NCBI RefSeq assembly: GCF_020783335.1
Contig: NZ_CP086068.1
Location: 2,728,001 to 2,792,000, forward strand
From: Mucilaginibacter daejeonensis
Lineage (GTDB): Bacteria; Bacteroidota; Bacteroidia; Sphingobacteriales; Sphingobacteriaceae
Length of the DNA: 64,000 bases
Reading direction: 5' to 3'
Below are positions 1-9,519 of the stretch, one piece after another. Made by a program: the position numbers and the translations under genes. Every line of letters starts with the position of its first letter. The stretch's first letter is position 1. The notes under the pieces are model-generated. The model saw nothing but the letters and a program-made list of their open reading frames with translations. It searched no databases and had not been told where the DNA came from.

Positions 1-1
1 T

Positions 2-574
2 ACTTTAACGGGTTTGCTGGCCAAGAATTACGGATGGGAACCACAGTATGAGGCGGTGGATGATAATCCTTATCTGGAAGACTTTTATGCCGACATGAAG
101 CGCTGGAGCTTTAACCTGCAGATCTACTTCTTGAACAGCCGTTTCAGGCAGATCACCGATATACAGCAAAGCGACAAGAACATTATTCAGGATCGTACCA
201 TTTATGAGGATGCCTACATATTTGCAGAGAACCTGCATGATATGGACCTGATGGACACCCGCGACTTTGAGAACTACCAATCCATTTTCGAGAACATCAC
301 TTCGTTCATCAGGCCACCTGACCTGTTGGTTTACCTGAAAGCCTCTATACCAAAGCTGGTGAATAACATACACCGCCGTGGCCGCGAGTACGAGATCGGT
401 ATCCGATTGGATTATCTATCCAAACTGAACGAGAAATATAACAAGTGGATAGACGGTTACAACTTAGGCAAGCTGCTGGTGATCGATATGGATAACCTCG
501 ACTTTGCCAATAACACCGAAGACCTGGCCACCATCATCGAACGCATAGAAGGACAGATCAACGGGTTGTTTTAG
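2..574 (+). CDS. Deoxynucleoside kinase, 5' end cut by the window
   Basis: Deoxynucleoside kinase (dNK/dGK-type), which phosphorylates salvaged deoxynucleosides with ATP in the cytoplasm. The reading frame is open at the window edge; the first visible codons read TLTGLLAKNYGW, the tail of a P-loop of the GKTTLTxLLA type, so only about ten N-terminal residues are missing. Visible family marks are the substrate-site YLEDFY segment, the QDRTIYED stretch (DR(S/T) motif), and the LID-like arginine cluster in NNIHRRGREYE. The TTG at position 14 is not a start; it is internal. A 106-bp gap with an inverted repeat separates it from kdsB. Family assignment is confident; the exact nucleoside preference cannot be read. 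Confidence 0.88.
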   Translation, partial: TLTGLLAKNYGWEPQYEAVDDNPYLEDFYADMKRWSFNLQIYFLNSRFRQITDIQQSDKNIIQDRTIYEDAYIFAENLHDMDLMDTRDFENYQSIFENITSFIRPPDLLVYLKASIPKLVNNIHRRGREYEIGIRLDYLSKLNEKYNKWIDGYNLGKLLVIDMDNLDFANNTEDLATIIERIEGQINGLF

Positions 575-580
575 ACCCGG

Positions 581-650
581 TCAGTGAGTGGTTGAATGGT
601 GAATAGTTAAGTTGTTCAGGGCTCAACCAACTTCGCTAACCATTCAACTC
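581..650. repeat. Imperfect inverted repeat between kinase gene and kdsB
   Basis: The intergenic stretch carries TTGAATGG at 592-599 and its exact complement CCATTCAA at 640-647, with further pairing inside (AAGTTG with CAAC). It starts with GTGAGTGGTTG-like sequence that resembles the low-complexity run after yidC at about 7088-7119. It may act as a transcript hairpin or be a dispersed intergenic repeat; no U-run follows, so it is not called a terminator. Confidence 0.45.
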
Positions 651-680
651 AATAAACCTCATAACCACTAACTATTAGCC

Positions 681-1412
681 ATGAAGATCTTAGGCATTAT
701 CCCTGCACGTTACGCCAGTACCCGTTTTCCGGGTAAGCCATTGGTTGATATCACCGGTAAGGTGATGATCCAGCGCGTTTATGAGCAGTGCGTAAAATGC
801 CCGAGCTTGGACGAGGTGATCGTGGCTACGGATGATACCCGCATTTTAGATCACATTCACTCTTTTGGAGGCAAAGCGGTAATGACCTCGCCCGACCACC
901 AAAGCGGCACCGACCGTTGCGCCGAAGTGGCGGCCAACCATCCAGAGTACCAGATCGTGATCAACATACAGGGCGATGAACCTTACATCGACCCGGTGCA
1001 GATCAGTAAGGTGGCCGCGTGCTTTACCTCGACAGATACGCAGATCGCCACGCTGATCAAAAAGATCACTGATGCTGCTGACCTACATAATAGTAATTCG
1101 CCCAAAGTGATCGTCAACAAACTGTCGGAAGCTATTTACTTTTCGCGGTCGGCTATACCGCATTTGCGCGGGCACGACGCCGGGAACTGGTTCGGCCATT
1201 TCGACTACTTTAAACACATCGGCATCTATGGTTTCCGGTCGGAGGTATTACAGGCCGTGACCAAGCTTCCTATCTCATCTTTAGAGAAAGCCGAGAGCCT
1301 CGAGCAATTACGCTGGATCGAGAACGGTTACCGGATCAAAGTGGCCGAGACCGAATTGGAAACGCAAGCGGTAGATACGCCCGAGGATCTGCAAAAGATC
1401 TTGAATAAGTGA
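681..1412 (+). CDS. kdsB: 3-deoxy-manno-octulosonate cytidylyltransferase (CMP-KDO synthetase)
   Basis: Activates KDO with CTP to give CMP-KDO for the inner core of lipopolysaccharide, in the cytoplasm. The 243-residue length is typical. The N-terminal nucleotide-binding signature IPARYASTRFPGKPL lies at residues 7-21, the CTP-contacting QSGTDR at 74-79 and the metal/substrate motif NIQGDEP at 95-101. The ATG start is directly preceded by an AT-rich stretch without a Shine-Dalgarno sequence, as usual in Bacteroidota. The signature match leaves little doubt. Confidence 0.96.
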   Translation: MKILGIIPARYASTRFPGKPLVDITGKVMIQRVYEQCVKCPSLDEVIVATDDTRILDHIHSFGGKAVMTSPDHQSGTDRCAEVAANHPEYQIVINIQGDEPYIDPVQISKVAACFTSTDTQIATLIKKITDAADLHNSNSPKVIVNKLSEAIYFSRSAIPHLRGHDAGNWFGHFDYFKHIGIYGFRSEVLQAVTKLPISSLEKAESLEQLRWIENGYRIKVAETELETQAVDTPEDLQKILNK

Positions 1413-1448
1413 TCGGCGAGTATTAGCTTTGAGCACTAATTGATCACT

Positions 1449-2069
1449 ATGCTTAAACCTTTCACCATCCTGGCAACAGCAATGTTGCTTGTGTGCGGTA
1501 TAGCCGCCCATGCCCAGGACACTGCGACGGTCCACGTTGATACTTCCTCTACCCCCAAATTTCAAGACATTATCGTCACGTCAGCGGGCGACACGATACC
1601 CTGCGAGACCAGGCATCCTTTTATGGGCGTTATGCGTTACCGTACGGCCGATATGCCCGAGTTCAAGAAGATCGACATCAAAGGGATCAAATACTACACT
1701 TTCCAAAATAAGGAGATACGGTTCAAGGCCGCTTTGCTGCCCAAAAAGTCAAAGCCTACTTTTTTACGACTTGTAGAGGAAGGGAAGATCACCTTGTATC
1801 TGCACGAGGTATATCATTACATTTACATGGGGGCATCATACACCACTACCACCTGGTATGCCACCAAGGGCGATGATGTATTGAAAGAGATCAAGACCAC
1901 AGGCATATCCGGAAAGTCAAGGAAAGAGCGCCAGGCCGTATTTGCTGATATGCTAGCCGACCAACCCATCGTACTGAAATTATATGAGGATGCCGATAGC
2001 TTCACCTTCAGCACACTGAGAGGTATCGTTAATTTGTACAACTCGGGGCGTGCTATAGCCCGGCAGTAA
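1449..2069 (+). CDS. Secreted protein of unknown function
   Basis: Not recognised. I place the start at the ATG at 1449 because it gives a clean Sec signal peptide (MLKPFTILATAMLLVCGIAAHAQ, cleavage after AHA or AQ); the in-frame TTG at 1440 would only add three residues. The mature part is about 180 residues, mostly beta-strand-like, with a DTIPCE segment and an aromatic-rich stretch (YLHEVYHYIYMGASY). It sits 37 bp after kdsB and 55 bp before an M23 lipoprotein in the same direction, so it may be part of an envelope-related transcription unit. Probably periplasmic. Confidence 0.7.
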   Translation: MLKPFTILATAMLLVCGIAAHAQDTATVHVDTSSTPKFQDIIVTSAGDTIPCETRHPFMGVMRYRTADMPEFKKIDIKGIKYYTFQNKEIRFKAALLPKKSKPTFLRLVEEGKITLYLHEVYHYIYMGASYTTTTWYATKGDDVLKEIKTTGISGKSRKERQAVFADMLADQPIVLKLYEDADSFTFSTLRGIVNLYNSGRAIARQ

Positions 2070-2123
2070 CCAGCTTACTTAACGCTTCAAACATTCATTG
2101 GCTTGGCAGGTTTCTATGTTTAC

Positions 2124-3452
2124 ATGACACCAGCTAAGCTTTTTATTTTCAGCCTTTTCATCATCACGTGCGCTTCGTGCAGCAGAACTAAAGGTCCGTT
2201 GGCCATTTTTAAAAAGCTTTCGCCACATGACACCTATGCACAACGCTTAAAGGATGCCGGGCTGGATAAGAGCGCCATGGGCTCCGCCTGGTTGCAAAAG
2301 AGCACCGAGGTATCTGCCAAAGCGCTTAACATCAGTGTTCCGTATAAAGAGACCGGCTACTTTGCCGCTGAAAATATTCCATCGGCGTCCTTACGTTTTG
2401 ATGCGCGACGGGGGCAAAAGATAAGGGTATCGCTCAGCAAAAAGCCTCAGCAGAACTTTGCCATCTATCTGGACCTGTACCACGAGGTGAATACGGCCGA
2501 GACCGAACTGGTAGCCTCGGCCGACACTAACTGTACGGGTTTCGACCACGAGATCGAGCGTAATGGTAAGTACATCTTGCGCCTGCAGCCCGAACTGCTT
2601 AAAAGCGGAGAATACACGTTGATCATCACGTCTGGGCCGTCGCTTAGTTTCCCCGTATCGCAAACTGGCAAGCCTAACATCGGCAGCTTTTGGGGCGATG
2701 GCCGCGACAATGGTGGACGCAAGCATGAAGGGGTCGACATATTTGCGCCTAAACACACGCCTGCCATTGCCGCATCTGATGGTACGGTATCGAACGTTGG
2801 CGAGAACAGGTTGGGCGGCCTGGTGGTTTTCATGCACCCCACCGATCGCGATTACACGCTTTATTATGCCCACTTGGATAAGCAATTAGTGCAAAGCGGC
2901 CAGCAGGTACGCATTGGCGATACCATTGGCCTGATAGGTAATACCGGTAATGCCCGCACCACGCCGCCACACCTTCACTTTGGCGTCTACACCAACGGTG
3001 GTGCCATTGATCCGCTACCTTTTGTTGACCGAAAGATCAGGGAACCAAAACCCATAACAGCAGCTACTGATGTGCTTAATGCAACGGTTCGTACCTCTAA
3101 CAGGAACAGCAACTTATACATCGAACCTAACACCACCGCTTACATCCGGCAAAGCATACCGGTGAGCACCGTGATGCAGGTGGAGGCCGCTACTGACGGT
3201 TGGTACAAGATCAGCTTGCCTGATGGCACCAACGGCTACATACAAAGCCGTGAGGTGGCTGCCACCACTACCCTGCGCAAGCTCAGCTTAAAGCAACAAC
3301 AGCCATTGTTGGATGCGCCCGACAGCGCAAACGCCGCCCAGAGGTCGTTACTCCGAACTGGCGACCAAGTGAACATCAAAGGCTCGTTTCGTAACTATTA
3401 TTTGGTGACCGACAGCCGCGATAATACCGGTTGGATAGAAGCCGTACGGTAA
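2124..3452 (+). CDS. M23 family metallopeptidase lipoprotein with C-terminal SH3 domains
   Basis: Predicted peptidoglycan endopeptidase (LytM/M23 type). The ATG at 2124 starts a lipoprotein signal (MTPAKLFIFSLFIITCASCS, with C16 or C19 as lipidated Cys); the TTG at 2103 gives no better signal. The middle holds the zinc-site motifs: KHEGVDIFAP (His and Asp ligands) and HLHFG (third ligand), with the usual glycine-rich strand region between them. After the catalytic domain come two SH3-like segments, the first with NSNLYIEPNTTAYIRQS and WYKISLPDGTNGYI, the second ending in GWIEAVR. The N-terminal 170 residues are of unknown fold. All active-site residues are present, so an active enzyme is likely. 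Confidence 0.88.
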   Translation: MTPAKLFIFSLFIITCASCSRTKGPLAIFKKLSPHDTYAQRLKDAGLDKSAMGSAWLQKSTEVSAKALNISVPYKETGYFAAENIPSASLRFDARRGQKIRVSLSKKPQQNFAIYLDLYHEVNTAETELVASADTNCTGFDHEIERNGKYILRLQPELLKSGEYTLIITSGPSLSFPVSQTGKPNIGSFWGDGRDNGGRKHEGVDIFAPKHTPAIAASDGTVSNVGENRLGGLVVFMHPTDRDYTLYYAHLDKQLVQSGQQVRIGDTIGLIGNTGNARTTPPHLHFGVYTNGGAIDPLPFVDRKIREPKPITAATDVLNATVRTSNRNSNLYIEPNTTAYIRQSIPVSTVMQVEAATDGWYKISLPDGTNGYIQSREVAATTTLRKLSLKQQQPLLDAPDSANAAQRSLLRTGDQVNIKGSFRNYYLVTDSRDNTGWIEAVR

Positions 3453-3551
3453 CCATTTTACAGCAAGCCAGTTATGTTTTAAAGGCCATGTTCCTGACCT
3501 TTTGGTGACCACATATTTTTACACACACCCGTCCTACCCCAAAAAAATTCT

Positions 3552-3559
3552 TACTTTTG
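3552..3559 (+). promoter_or_regulatory. -7 element of pyrG promoter
   Basis: TACTTTTG matches the Bacteroidota -7 consensus TAnnTTTG and lies 61 bp upstream of the pyrG ATG. No clear TTTG -33 box is present at the expected distance. Confidence 0.45.
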
Positions 3560-3620
3560 CATCCCGTACACATACCATTGGTTCGGGAAGAGCTGTCCCG
3601 CGCCATGACCCATCATTATC

Positions 3621-5231
3621 ATGACGAAATATATATTTGTTACGGGCGGCGTTACCTCGTCGTTAGGAAAAGGGATCATTTCGGCCTCTTTGGCTAAACT
3701 CCTTCAGTCGCGCGGTTACCGCGTTACCATCCAAAAATTTGACCCTTACATCAACATCGACCCGGGAACACTGAACCCTTATGAGCATGGTGAGTGTTAT
3801 GTGACCGAGGATGGCGCCGAGACCGACCTTGACCTTGGCCATTACGAGCGTTTCCTCAATACCCCTACTTCGCAATCCAACAATATCACTACCGGCCGCA
3901 TTTACCAAAATGTGATCAACCGTGAGCGCGAAGGTGCTTTTTTGGGTAAAACTGTACAGGTGGTACCCCACATTACCGACGAGATCAAACGCAACTTCAA
4001 GATCCTGGGCGAGAATGGCGAGTACGACATCGTGATCACCGAGATCGGTGGCACCGTGGGTGATATCGAATCCTTACCATTTGTGGAGGCAGTGCGCCAG
4101 TTCCGTTGGGAAGTAGGGTCGAGCAATTCATTGGTGATCCACCTTACCCTGGTACCTTTCCTGGCCGCAGCCGGCGAATTAAAGACCAAGCCCACCCAGC
4201 ACTCGGTAAAAATGTTACTGGAGTACGGTATCCAACCTGATATTCTGGTTTGTCGTACGGAGCACCATCTGACCGCCGATCTGCGTAAAAAGATAGCCCT
4301 GTTCTGTAACGTGAACATCAACGCGGTGATCGAGTCTATCGATGCACCGTCGATATATGACGTGCCGTTGCTGATGCTGAAAGAGCAATTGGACAAAACG
4401 GTATTAACCAAACTGAAACTTCCTAACAAGAACGAGCCTGACCTGGAAAGCTGGAAAGACTTCCTGGGCCGTTTGAAGAACCCTACTGCCGAGGTACGTG
4501 TGGGCTTGGTTGGCAAATATGTGGAGCTGCCTGATGCTTACAAATCCATCGTGGAAGCTTTCGTACACGCCGGTGCCAAGAACGAATGCAAGGTGAAGGT
4601 GAGCTACATCCACTCCGAGCAACTGACCCCTGAAAATGCGGTTGAAAAGCTGCGTGGTCTGCATGGTGTGTTAGTGGCCCCTGGCTTTGGTCAGCGTGGT
4701 TTTGAAGGTAAGATCGAGGCGATCCGTTATGTACGCGAGAACAATATCCCGTTCTTTGGTATATGCCTGGGCATGCAGTGCGCCGTGGTCGAATTCGGTC
4801 GCCATGTGCTGCATTTAGAGGCTGCCAACAGCGTGGAGATGGACGGCCATACCACCTACCCGGTGATCAGCATGATGGAAGACCAAAAGAACGTGACCAA
4901 CAAAGGTGGCACCATGCGCTTAGGTGCTTACCCTTGCGACCTTAAAAAAGGCAGCAAGGCGGCAGCCATCTACGGTAAGCTTCACATCAGCGAGCGTCAC
5001 CGCCACCGTTACGAATTCAATAACGATTATTTGAAAGATTACGAGGCAGCCGGCATGATCCCTTCAGGTATCAACCCGCAAAATGGTTTGGTAGAGATAG
5101 TTGAGCTCAAGAATCACCCGTTCTTTGTAGGGTCGCAATTTCACCCTGAATTAAAGTCGACAGTTGCTGATCCTCACCCACTTTTTGTTAACTTTGTCGC
5201 CGCTTCGCTGGCTTATGCCCGCAAGAACTAA
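3621..5231 (+). CDS. pyrG: CTP synthase
   Basis: Makes CTP from UTP, ATP and glutamine in the cytoplasm. The full length of 536 residues is normal. The N-terminal synthetase half opens with the family signature [16 protein letters not shown]; the C-terminal half is a class I glutamine amidotransferase with nucleophile C382 in GICLGMQC and the His/Glu pair in QFHPELKS. It lies upstream of yidC with a 22-bp gap, so the two are probably cotranscribed. CTP made here also feeds the KdsB reaction encoded upstream. Confidence 0.98.
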   Translation: MTKYIFVTGGVTSSLGKGIISASLAKLLQSRGYRVTIQKFDPYINIDPGTLNPYEHGECYVTEDGAETDLDLGHYERFLNTPTSQSNNITTGRIYQNVINREREGAFLGKTVQVVPHITDEIKRNFKILGENGEYDIVITEIGGTVGDIESLPFVEAVRQFRWEVGSSNSLVIHLTLVPFLAAAGELKTKPTQHSVKMLLEYGIQPDILVCRTEHHLTADLRKKIALFCNVNINAVIESIDAPSIYDVPLLMLKEQLDKTVLTKLKLPNKNEPDLESWKDFLGRLKNPTAEVRVGLVGKYVELPDAYKSIVEAFVHAGAKNECKVKVSYIHSEQLTPENAVEKLRGLHGVLVAPGFGQRGFEGKIEAIRYVRENNIPFFGICLGMQCAVVEFGRHVLHLEAANSVEMDGHTTYPVISMMEDQKNVTNKGGTMRLGAYPCDLKKGSKAAAIYGKLHISERHRHRYEFNNDYLKDYEAAGMIPSGINPQNGLVEIVELKNHPFFVGSQFHPELKSTVADPHPLFVNFVAASLAYARKN

Positions 5232-5253
5232 TTAATTGTACGATAAATAGATA

Positions 5254-7083
5254 ATGGATAGAAATACGTTAACAGGGCTGGTACTGATCGCGGCGATACT
5301 GATAGGTTCGTTCTTTTTGATGAAGCCTTCTGAGGAGGAGACCAAAAAAGCACGTCAGATCGAGCACCTGGATTCCCTGAAAAAAGCCGGCGCATTAAAG
5401 AAGGCCCCTGCCGTGGCCAAGAACGACACCGCTAATAAAGTGGTGGATAGCGCAGCTTTGAAAGCACCTTTTGGCGCCAGCACCGTAGGCAGCGAGCAAC
5501 TGATCACTTTAGAGAACAAGGACGTTCGCGTAAAGTTGAGCACCCGCGGCGGCCGCGTCTACAGCGTTGAGCTGAAGGAATTCAAGACCTACGATAAAAA
5601 ACCGTTGATCTTGTTCGACGGCACCAATAACGAGTTCGGCCTGAAATTCACTGCCGGTAGTACCGTGGTGAACACCAACGAGCGTTACTTTACCCCTACC
5701 GGTACCGATGTTAAGGTGGCCGGTACCGACAGCAGCTCAGTGACCCTGCGTTTGAGCTACAGCCCAACGCAATATGTTGATTACGTATACTCACTGGCAC
5801 CTACCGGTTACAAACTGGGTTATACCATCAAGCTTACAGGTCTGGATAATGTGGTCGCCAACAGCAAAGCGCTTAACCTGAACTGGAGCGCCAGCCTGCG
5901 CAAGCAAGAAAAGGACATTAAGCAGGAACGTCAGTATTCTACCGTTTACTTCAAGAACACCGAAGATAACCCTGACTACCTGAGCCTGACCAAGGACGAG
6001 ACCAAGCAGATCGCCGATCAAAAGATCGAGTGGGTATCCTTCAAACAACACTTCTTCTCGAACGTGCTGATCGCTCAGCAAGGTTTCGATAAGGTGAACC
6101 TGGCTGTTAGCACCGATATCAATTCGCCCGACGTAAGGCAAATGAAAGCTGGCCTCACGCTGATCAGCAATAACACCGGTACTTATCCAATGGAGTTCTA
6201 CTTCGGTCCTAACCGTTTCAGCACCCTGCAAAAGCAAGGTCATGAGCTGGAGAAACAGATCGATCTAGGTTGGGGTCCGTTAAAATTCATCAACCGTTGG
6301 GCCGTTATCCCGGTATTTAACTTTTTGCAGAATTTCCACTGGAACATGGGCTTTGTGATCCTGGCCCTTACCGTATTGCTTAAATTGGTATTGTCGCCAC
6401 TCACCTACAAATCATACCTCAGCATGGCTAAAATGCGTGTGCTGAAGCCTGAGATGGACGAGATCAAAGCTAAAGTTGGTGAGGACAACCCTACCCTGTT
6501 ACAGCAGGAATACATGAAGCTGTACAAGAAGGCTGGGGTTAATCCGCTGGGTGGCTGCTTGCCATTGGTACTGCAAATGCCGATCATCTTTGCGTTCCTG
6601 CGCTTCTTCCCGAGCTTGTTCGAGCTGCGCGGCCAAAGCTTTTTATGGATGCATGACCTGTCTACCTACGATGCTTTCATCAACTTCGGTTTCACTGTAC
6701 CGTTCTTAGGTGACCACCTGAGCTTGATGTGTGTGCTCATGACCATATCAACGTTGATCTACACCTACTTCAACAACCAGATATCAGGTGCTACCGGCCA
6801 AATGAAATACATTGGCTACATCAGCCCGATCATGTTCCTGGGCTTCCTGAACAGCTACCCTGCCGGTTTGAACTATTACTACTTTCTGGCCAACATGTTC
6901 ACCTTTGCCCAGCAGTATATCATCCGCCTGTTCGTTGATGACAAAAAGATCCATGCACAGATCCAGGAGAACAAGAAAAAACCTGAGGATCCTAAAAAGA
7001 AGAAATCAGGTTTTCAGGCCAAGCTTGAAGAGATGATGCGCCAGCAACAACAAGCGCAGCAACAGCAAGGAAAAAAAAAGTAA
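5254..7083 (+). CDS. yidC: Membrane protein insertase YidC
   Basis: Inserts proteins into the inner membrane alone or with Sec. At 609 residues it has the Gram-negative layout: an N-terminal TM helix (LTGLVLIAAILIGSFFLM), a large periplasmic beta domain (about residues 70-340), then the conserved hydrophobic core beginning at FLQNFHWNMGFVILALTVLLKLVLSPL, which contains the basic groove region and the YKKAGVNPLGGCLPLVLQMPI segment. The C-terminus is a Gln/Lys-rich tail ending QQGKKK, a common ribosome-contacting feature in this phylum. A strong terminator follows 58 bp downstream. Confidence 0.98.
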   Translation: MDRNTLTGLVLIAAILIGSFFLMKPSEEETKKARQIEHLDSLKKAGALKKAPAVAKNDTANKVVDSAALKAPFGASTVGSEQLITLENKDVRVKLSTRGGRVYSVELKEFKTYDKKPLILFDGTNNEFGLKFTAGSTVVNTNERYFTPTGTDVKVAGTDSSSVTLRLSYSPTQYVDYVYSLAPTGYKLGYTIKLTGLDNVVANSKALNLNWSASLRKQEKDIKQERQYSTVYFKNTEDNPDYLSLTKDETKQIADQKIEWVSFKQHFFSNVLIAQQGFDKVNLAVSTDINSPDVRQMKAGLTLISNNTGTYPMEFYFGPNRFSTLQKQGHELEKQIDLGWGPLKFINRWAVIPVFNFLQNFHWNMGFVILALTVLLKLVLSPLTYKSYLSMAKMRVLKPEMDEIKAKVGEDNPTLLQQEYMKLYKKAGVNPLGGCLPLVLQMPIIFAFLRFFPSLFELRGQSFLWMHDLSTYDAFINFGFTVPFLGDHLSLMCVLMTISTLIYTYFNNQISGATGQMKYIGYISPIMFLGFLNSYPAGLNYYYFLANMFTFAQQYIIRLFVDDKKIHAQIQENKKKPEDPKKKKSGFQAKLEEMMRQQQQAQQQQGKKK

Positions 7084-7141
7084 TTAAGTGAGTAGAGAGT
7101 AGTGAGTGGTGAGTAGTTGCCGCTCTTACAGATAAATAAGA

Positions 7142-7169
7142 GGCCGGAGCTGATGCTCCGGCCTTTTTT
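7142..7169 (+). terminator. Rho-independent terminator after yidC
   Basis: GGCCGGAGC, a TGAT loop and GCTCCGGCC form a perfect 9-bp stem (7142-7163?with loop 7151-7154), followed by six T. It closes the pyrG-yidC unit. Confidence 0.93.
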
Positions 7170-7288
7170 GTCTGAACCGGAATTTGAAGAATTTATACAA
7201 TTTACAGAATTGCCTCCAAAGGCCTTCTAATGATAAAGAGATAGTTTATTATGAAGATTCTTAAATTCCGAAAATTCTGGTTCAGACA
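7169..7288. repeat. 120-bp imperfect inverted-repeat element
   Basis: The left arm at 7169-7194 and the complement of the right arm at 7263-7288 match at 22 of 26 positions, both beginning TGTCTGAACC. The 68-bp middle is AT-rich with no ORF. A further partial copy of the arm motif (GTTCTTAAAATTCCGG) follows at about 7290-7305. The structure is that of a REP- or MITE-like dispersed intergenic repeat; no transposase is nearby. Confidence 0.6.
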
Positions 7289-7362
7289 AGTTCTTAAAAT
7301 TCCGGTCACTTTTTCGAACTAATAATATTAGCATCGCTATCTTTTTGTATTTTTGAATTGAG

Positions 7363-8745
7363 ATGTATGCGATAGTTGATATTGAGACCACGGGGGGGCA
7401 TGCCAGTGCGAATGGCATCACGGAAATTGCCATTTGTATACACGACGGCCGCGAGGTGGTGAAGCGTTACCAAACGCTGGTGAATCCGGGAAAACATATC
7501 CCGGTGTACATCCAGGCGCTTACGGGTATCAGCGAGGATATGGTGCAGGATGCCCCTACTTTTAAGGAAGTGGCTTACGATATCTTTAACCTGCTACAAG
7601 GCCACATCTTTGTTGCCCACAACGTCAATTTTGACCATTCTTTTGTTAAATATCATTTGGCCGCTGCCGGTTACGACCTGCAATGCAATAAGCTTTGCAC
7701 CGTAAGGTTGAGCCGTAAGATCATCCCCGGCATGACATCATACAGCCTGGGCAAGCTTTGTCATCAGTTAGGTATCGGTAACGATGCACGCCACCGTGCC
7801 GCAGGTGATGCCAATGCAACGGCCGAGTTGTTCACCTTACTACTCAATAGCGATACGCATGGCCATATCCCTGATGCCTTAAAACAGCGTTCAAAGGAAC
7901 AGACGTTGCCACCCAACCTGCACCGTAAGTTCATCGAGAAGCTGCCGGCCACACCGGGCGTTTATTATTTTCATGATAGTAAAGGCAAAGTGGTTTACGT
8001 AGGTAAGGCCATCAACATCAAAAAGCGGGTGAATAGCCACTTTGCGGGCAATAACTCCGGCCAGCAACGGCAGGATTTTATGCGCCACATACACCAGGTG
8101 AGCTACCAGGAATGCGGCACCGAATTAATGGCTCTGCTCACCGAGGCGGTGGAGATCAAACGCCTTTGGCCAAAGTTCAACCGCTCGCAAAAAAATCTTG
8201 ATTTCAATTTTGGAATTTATACCTACGAGGATCAGCGTGGCTACCTGCGTATGGCGGTCGATAAGCGCCGTAAATACTCTACCCCTTCGCACACGTGCAG
8301 TTCATTATTGGAGGGCCGCAACCTGCTTACCCGACTGATCGAGCAGTATGAACTATGTCCGAAATTATGCTTCATTCAAAATAATAATGACACCTGCGTA
8401 AGCACTGCCGGTGAGCGATGCGCCTGTACCGGGCACGAAAGCGTTGAAGTTTACAATGAAAAGGTAGAGCGTGCGATCAGCGGATTGGAACAAACCCTAC
8501 CCACCTTTGCCCTACGCGATGAAGGTCGTAAAGACGATGAGCACAGCTGTATTTTGATCGAGAAAGGGCGTTTATATGGCATGGGCTACATATCACATTA
8601 CTTTGAAGCGAATACCCTGTCGCAGCTCAAGAACTACCTTACACCCTACGCCGGTAACGATTACATGCACAACATGATCATCAGCCATGCGGAACGCTAT
8701 CCCTGGAAACGTCTTTCCTTCGATGCCGTGATGGCCGAACAATAA
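7363..8745 (+). CDS. DnaQ-type exonuclease fused to GIY-YIG (UvrC N-terminal-like) nuclease
   Basis: Two nuclease domains in one 460-residue protein. Residues 1-160 are a DEDDh 3'-5' exonuclease of the DNA polymerase III epsilon type, with D6, E8, D91, H144 and D149. Residues about 194-275 are a GIY-YIG domain as in UvrC and Cho, with GVYYF at 199, VYVG at 211, R222 and the catalytic E261 before IKRLWPKFN. The C-terminal 190 residues contain a Cys group (CPKLCFIQ, CVSTAGERCACTG) of unknown role. The UvrC UvrB-binding and endonuclease-V-like domains are absent. The protein likely acts in DNA repair, either as a Cho-like incision factor or alone. A TATTTTTG -7 element lies at 7348-7355, so the transcript may have almost no leader. 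Confidence 0.9.
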   Translation: MYAIVDIETTGGHASANGITEIAICIHDGREVVKRYQTLVNPGKHIPVYIQALTGISEDMVQDAPTFKEVAYDIFNLLQGHIFVAHNVNFDHSFVKYHLAAAGYDLQCNKLCTVRLSRKIIPGMTSYSLGKLCHQLGIGNDARHRAAGDANATAELFTLLLNSDTHGHIPDALKQRSKEQTLPPNLHRKFIEKLPATPGVYYFHDSKGKVVYVGKAINIKKRVNSHFAGNNSGQQRQDFMRHIHQVSYQECGTELMALLTEAVEIKRLWPKFNRSQKNLDFNFGIYTYEDQRGYLRMAVDKRRKYSTPSHTCSSLLEGRNLLTRLIEQYELCPKLCFIQNNNDTCVSTAGERCACTGHESVEVYNEKVERAISGLEQTLPTFALRDEGRKDDEHSCILIEKGRLYGMGYISHYFEANTLSQLKNYLTPYAGNDYMHNMIISHAERYPWKRLSFDAVMAEQ

Positions 8746-8796
8746 TGAGCGTATTTGTGGTATCATTGACATCGGCCCACCATCAACCATAATTAC

Positions 8797-9519
8797 ATGA
8801 GACCAGTTCTGCTATTGTCCTTATTGCTTTGGCTGTTCAATAGCCCTCCGCACACTGGATCGCGTCAAGCATTCTATACCGACAAGTCTAACGTTAGCGT
8901 TGGTAAGCATAGTAATGATCAGCCCAAGCTCATGGAGCGTTTTGCCGATAGCCTGCACATCGGTCGGAAAGGAAAAGCGAAAGTAGAGATCAATAAGTAC
9001 CGGTTGGCAGACAGCACCTATGTGACCGTCAAATTCTTTATTAGAAAAGGCTCGGCGTGGTCATTACGCAATGATCTGTCTTACCCGTGCGATGCTCCGG
9101 GCGGATTGGAAACACAGCTCAGCGACTTTAATAACGATCGGCTCAATGATCTTACCTTCGTCTCTGCAGCGTCGGCAAAGGGCGCTAACGAGGTGAGGCG
9201 GCTCTTCATATACAACGACAAGCGACAGCAATTGATCCCAATAATCAACTCGCAAGACTATCCCAACATGCTTTATAATAAACAGCTCAATTGCATAGAT
9301 GCCTATTTGGTGTACGGCGGTAGCAGCACGGTGTTCGCACGCCTGCAGGGCAACCGGTTGAGTACCTTTGCTCGTGTAGACAATATGGACAACTACAGCA
9401 AGGTATACGTGATCAGCCCTTCCGGCAGGGAACGATTGATCCGTAAAGACAAGCTTAATGACCCCGATGATGCGAACATCAGGTACGTCAACTACAAGCC
9501 GTTACAAGCAAATGAATGA
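8797..9519 (+). CDS. Secreted hypothetical protein with a VCBS/FG-GAP-like calcium motif
   Basis: Not recognised as a named family. The start at 8797 gives a Sec signal (MRPVLLLSLLLWLFNSPPHTGS). The mature part includes LSDFNNDRLNDLTFVSA, which has the D-x-N-x-D-x-x-x-D pattern of calcium-binding FG-GAP/VCBS repeats, then a single beta-rich domain. It ends head to head with the cyclase gene on the other strand, whose stop codon begins on the next base. Probably periplasmic; role unknown. Confidence 0.6.
   Translation: MRPVLLLSLLLWLFNSPPHTGSRQAFYTDKSNVSVGKHSNDQPKLMERFADSLHIGRKGKAKVEINKYRLADSTYVTVKFFIRKGSAWSLRNDLSYPCDAPGGLETQLSDFNNDRLNDLTFVSAASAKGANEVRRLFIYNDKRQQLIPIINSQDYPNMLYNKQLNCIDAYLVYGGSSTVFARLQGNRLSTFARVDNMDNYSKVYVISPSGRERLIRKDKLNDPDDANIRYVNYKPLQANE

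Noticed and set aside
3902..4516. 204-codon minus-strand ORF
   Set aside because: Antisense to pyrG, a highly conserved gene; shadow.
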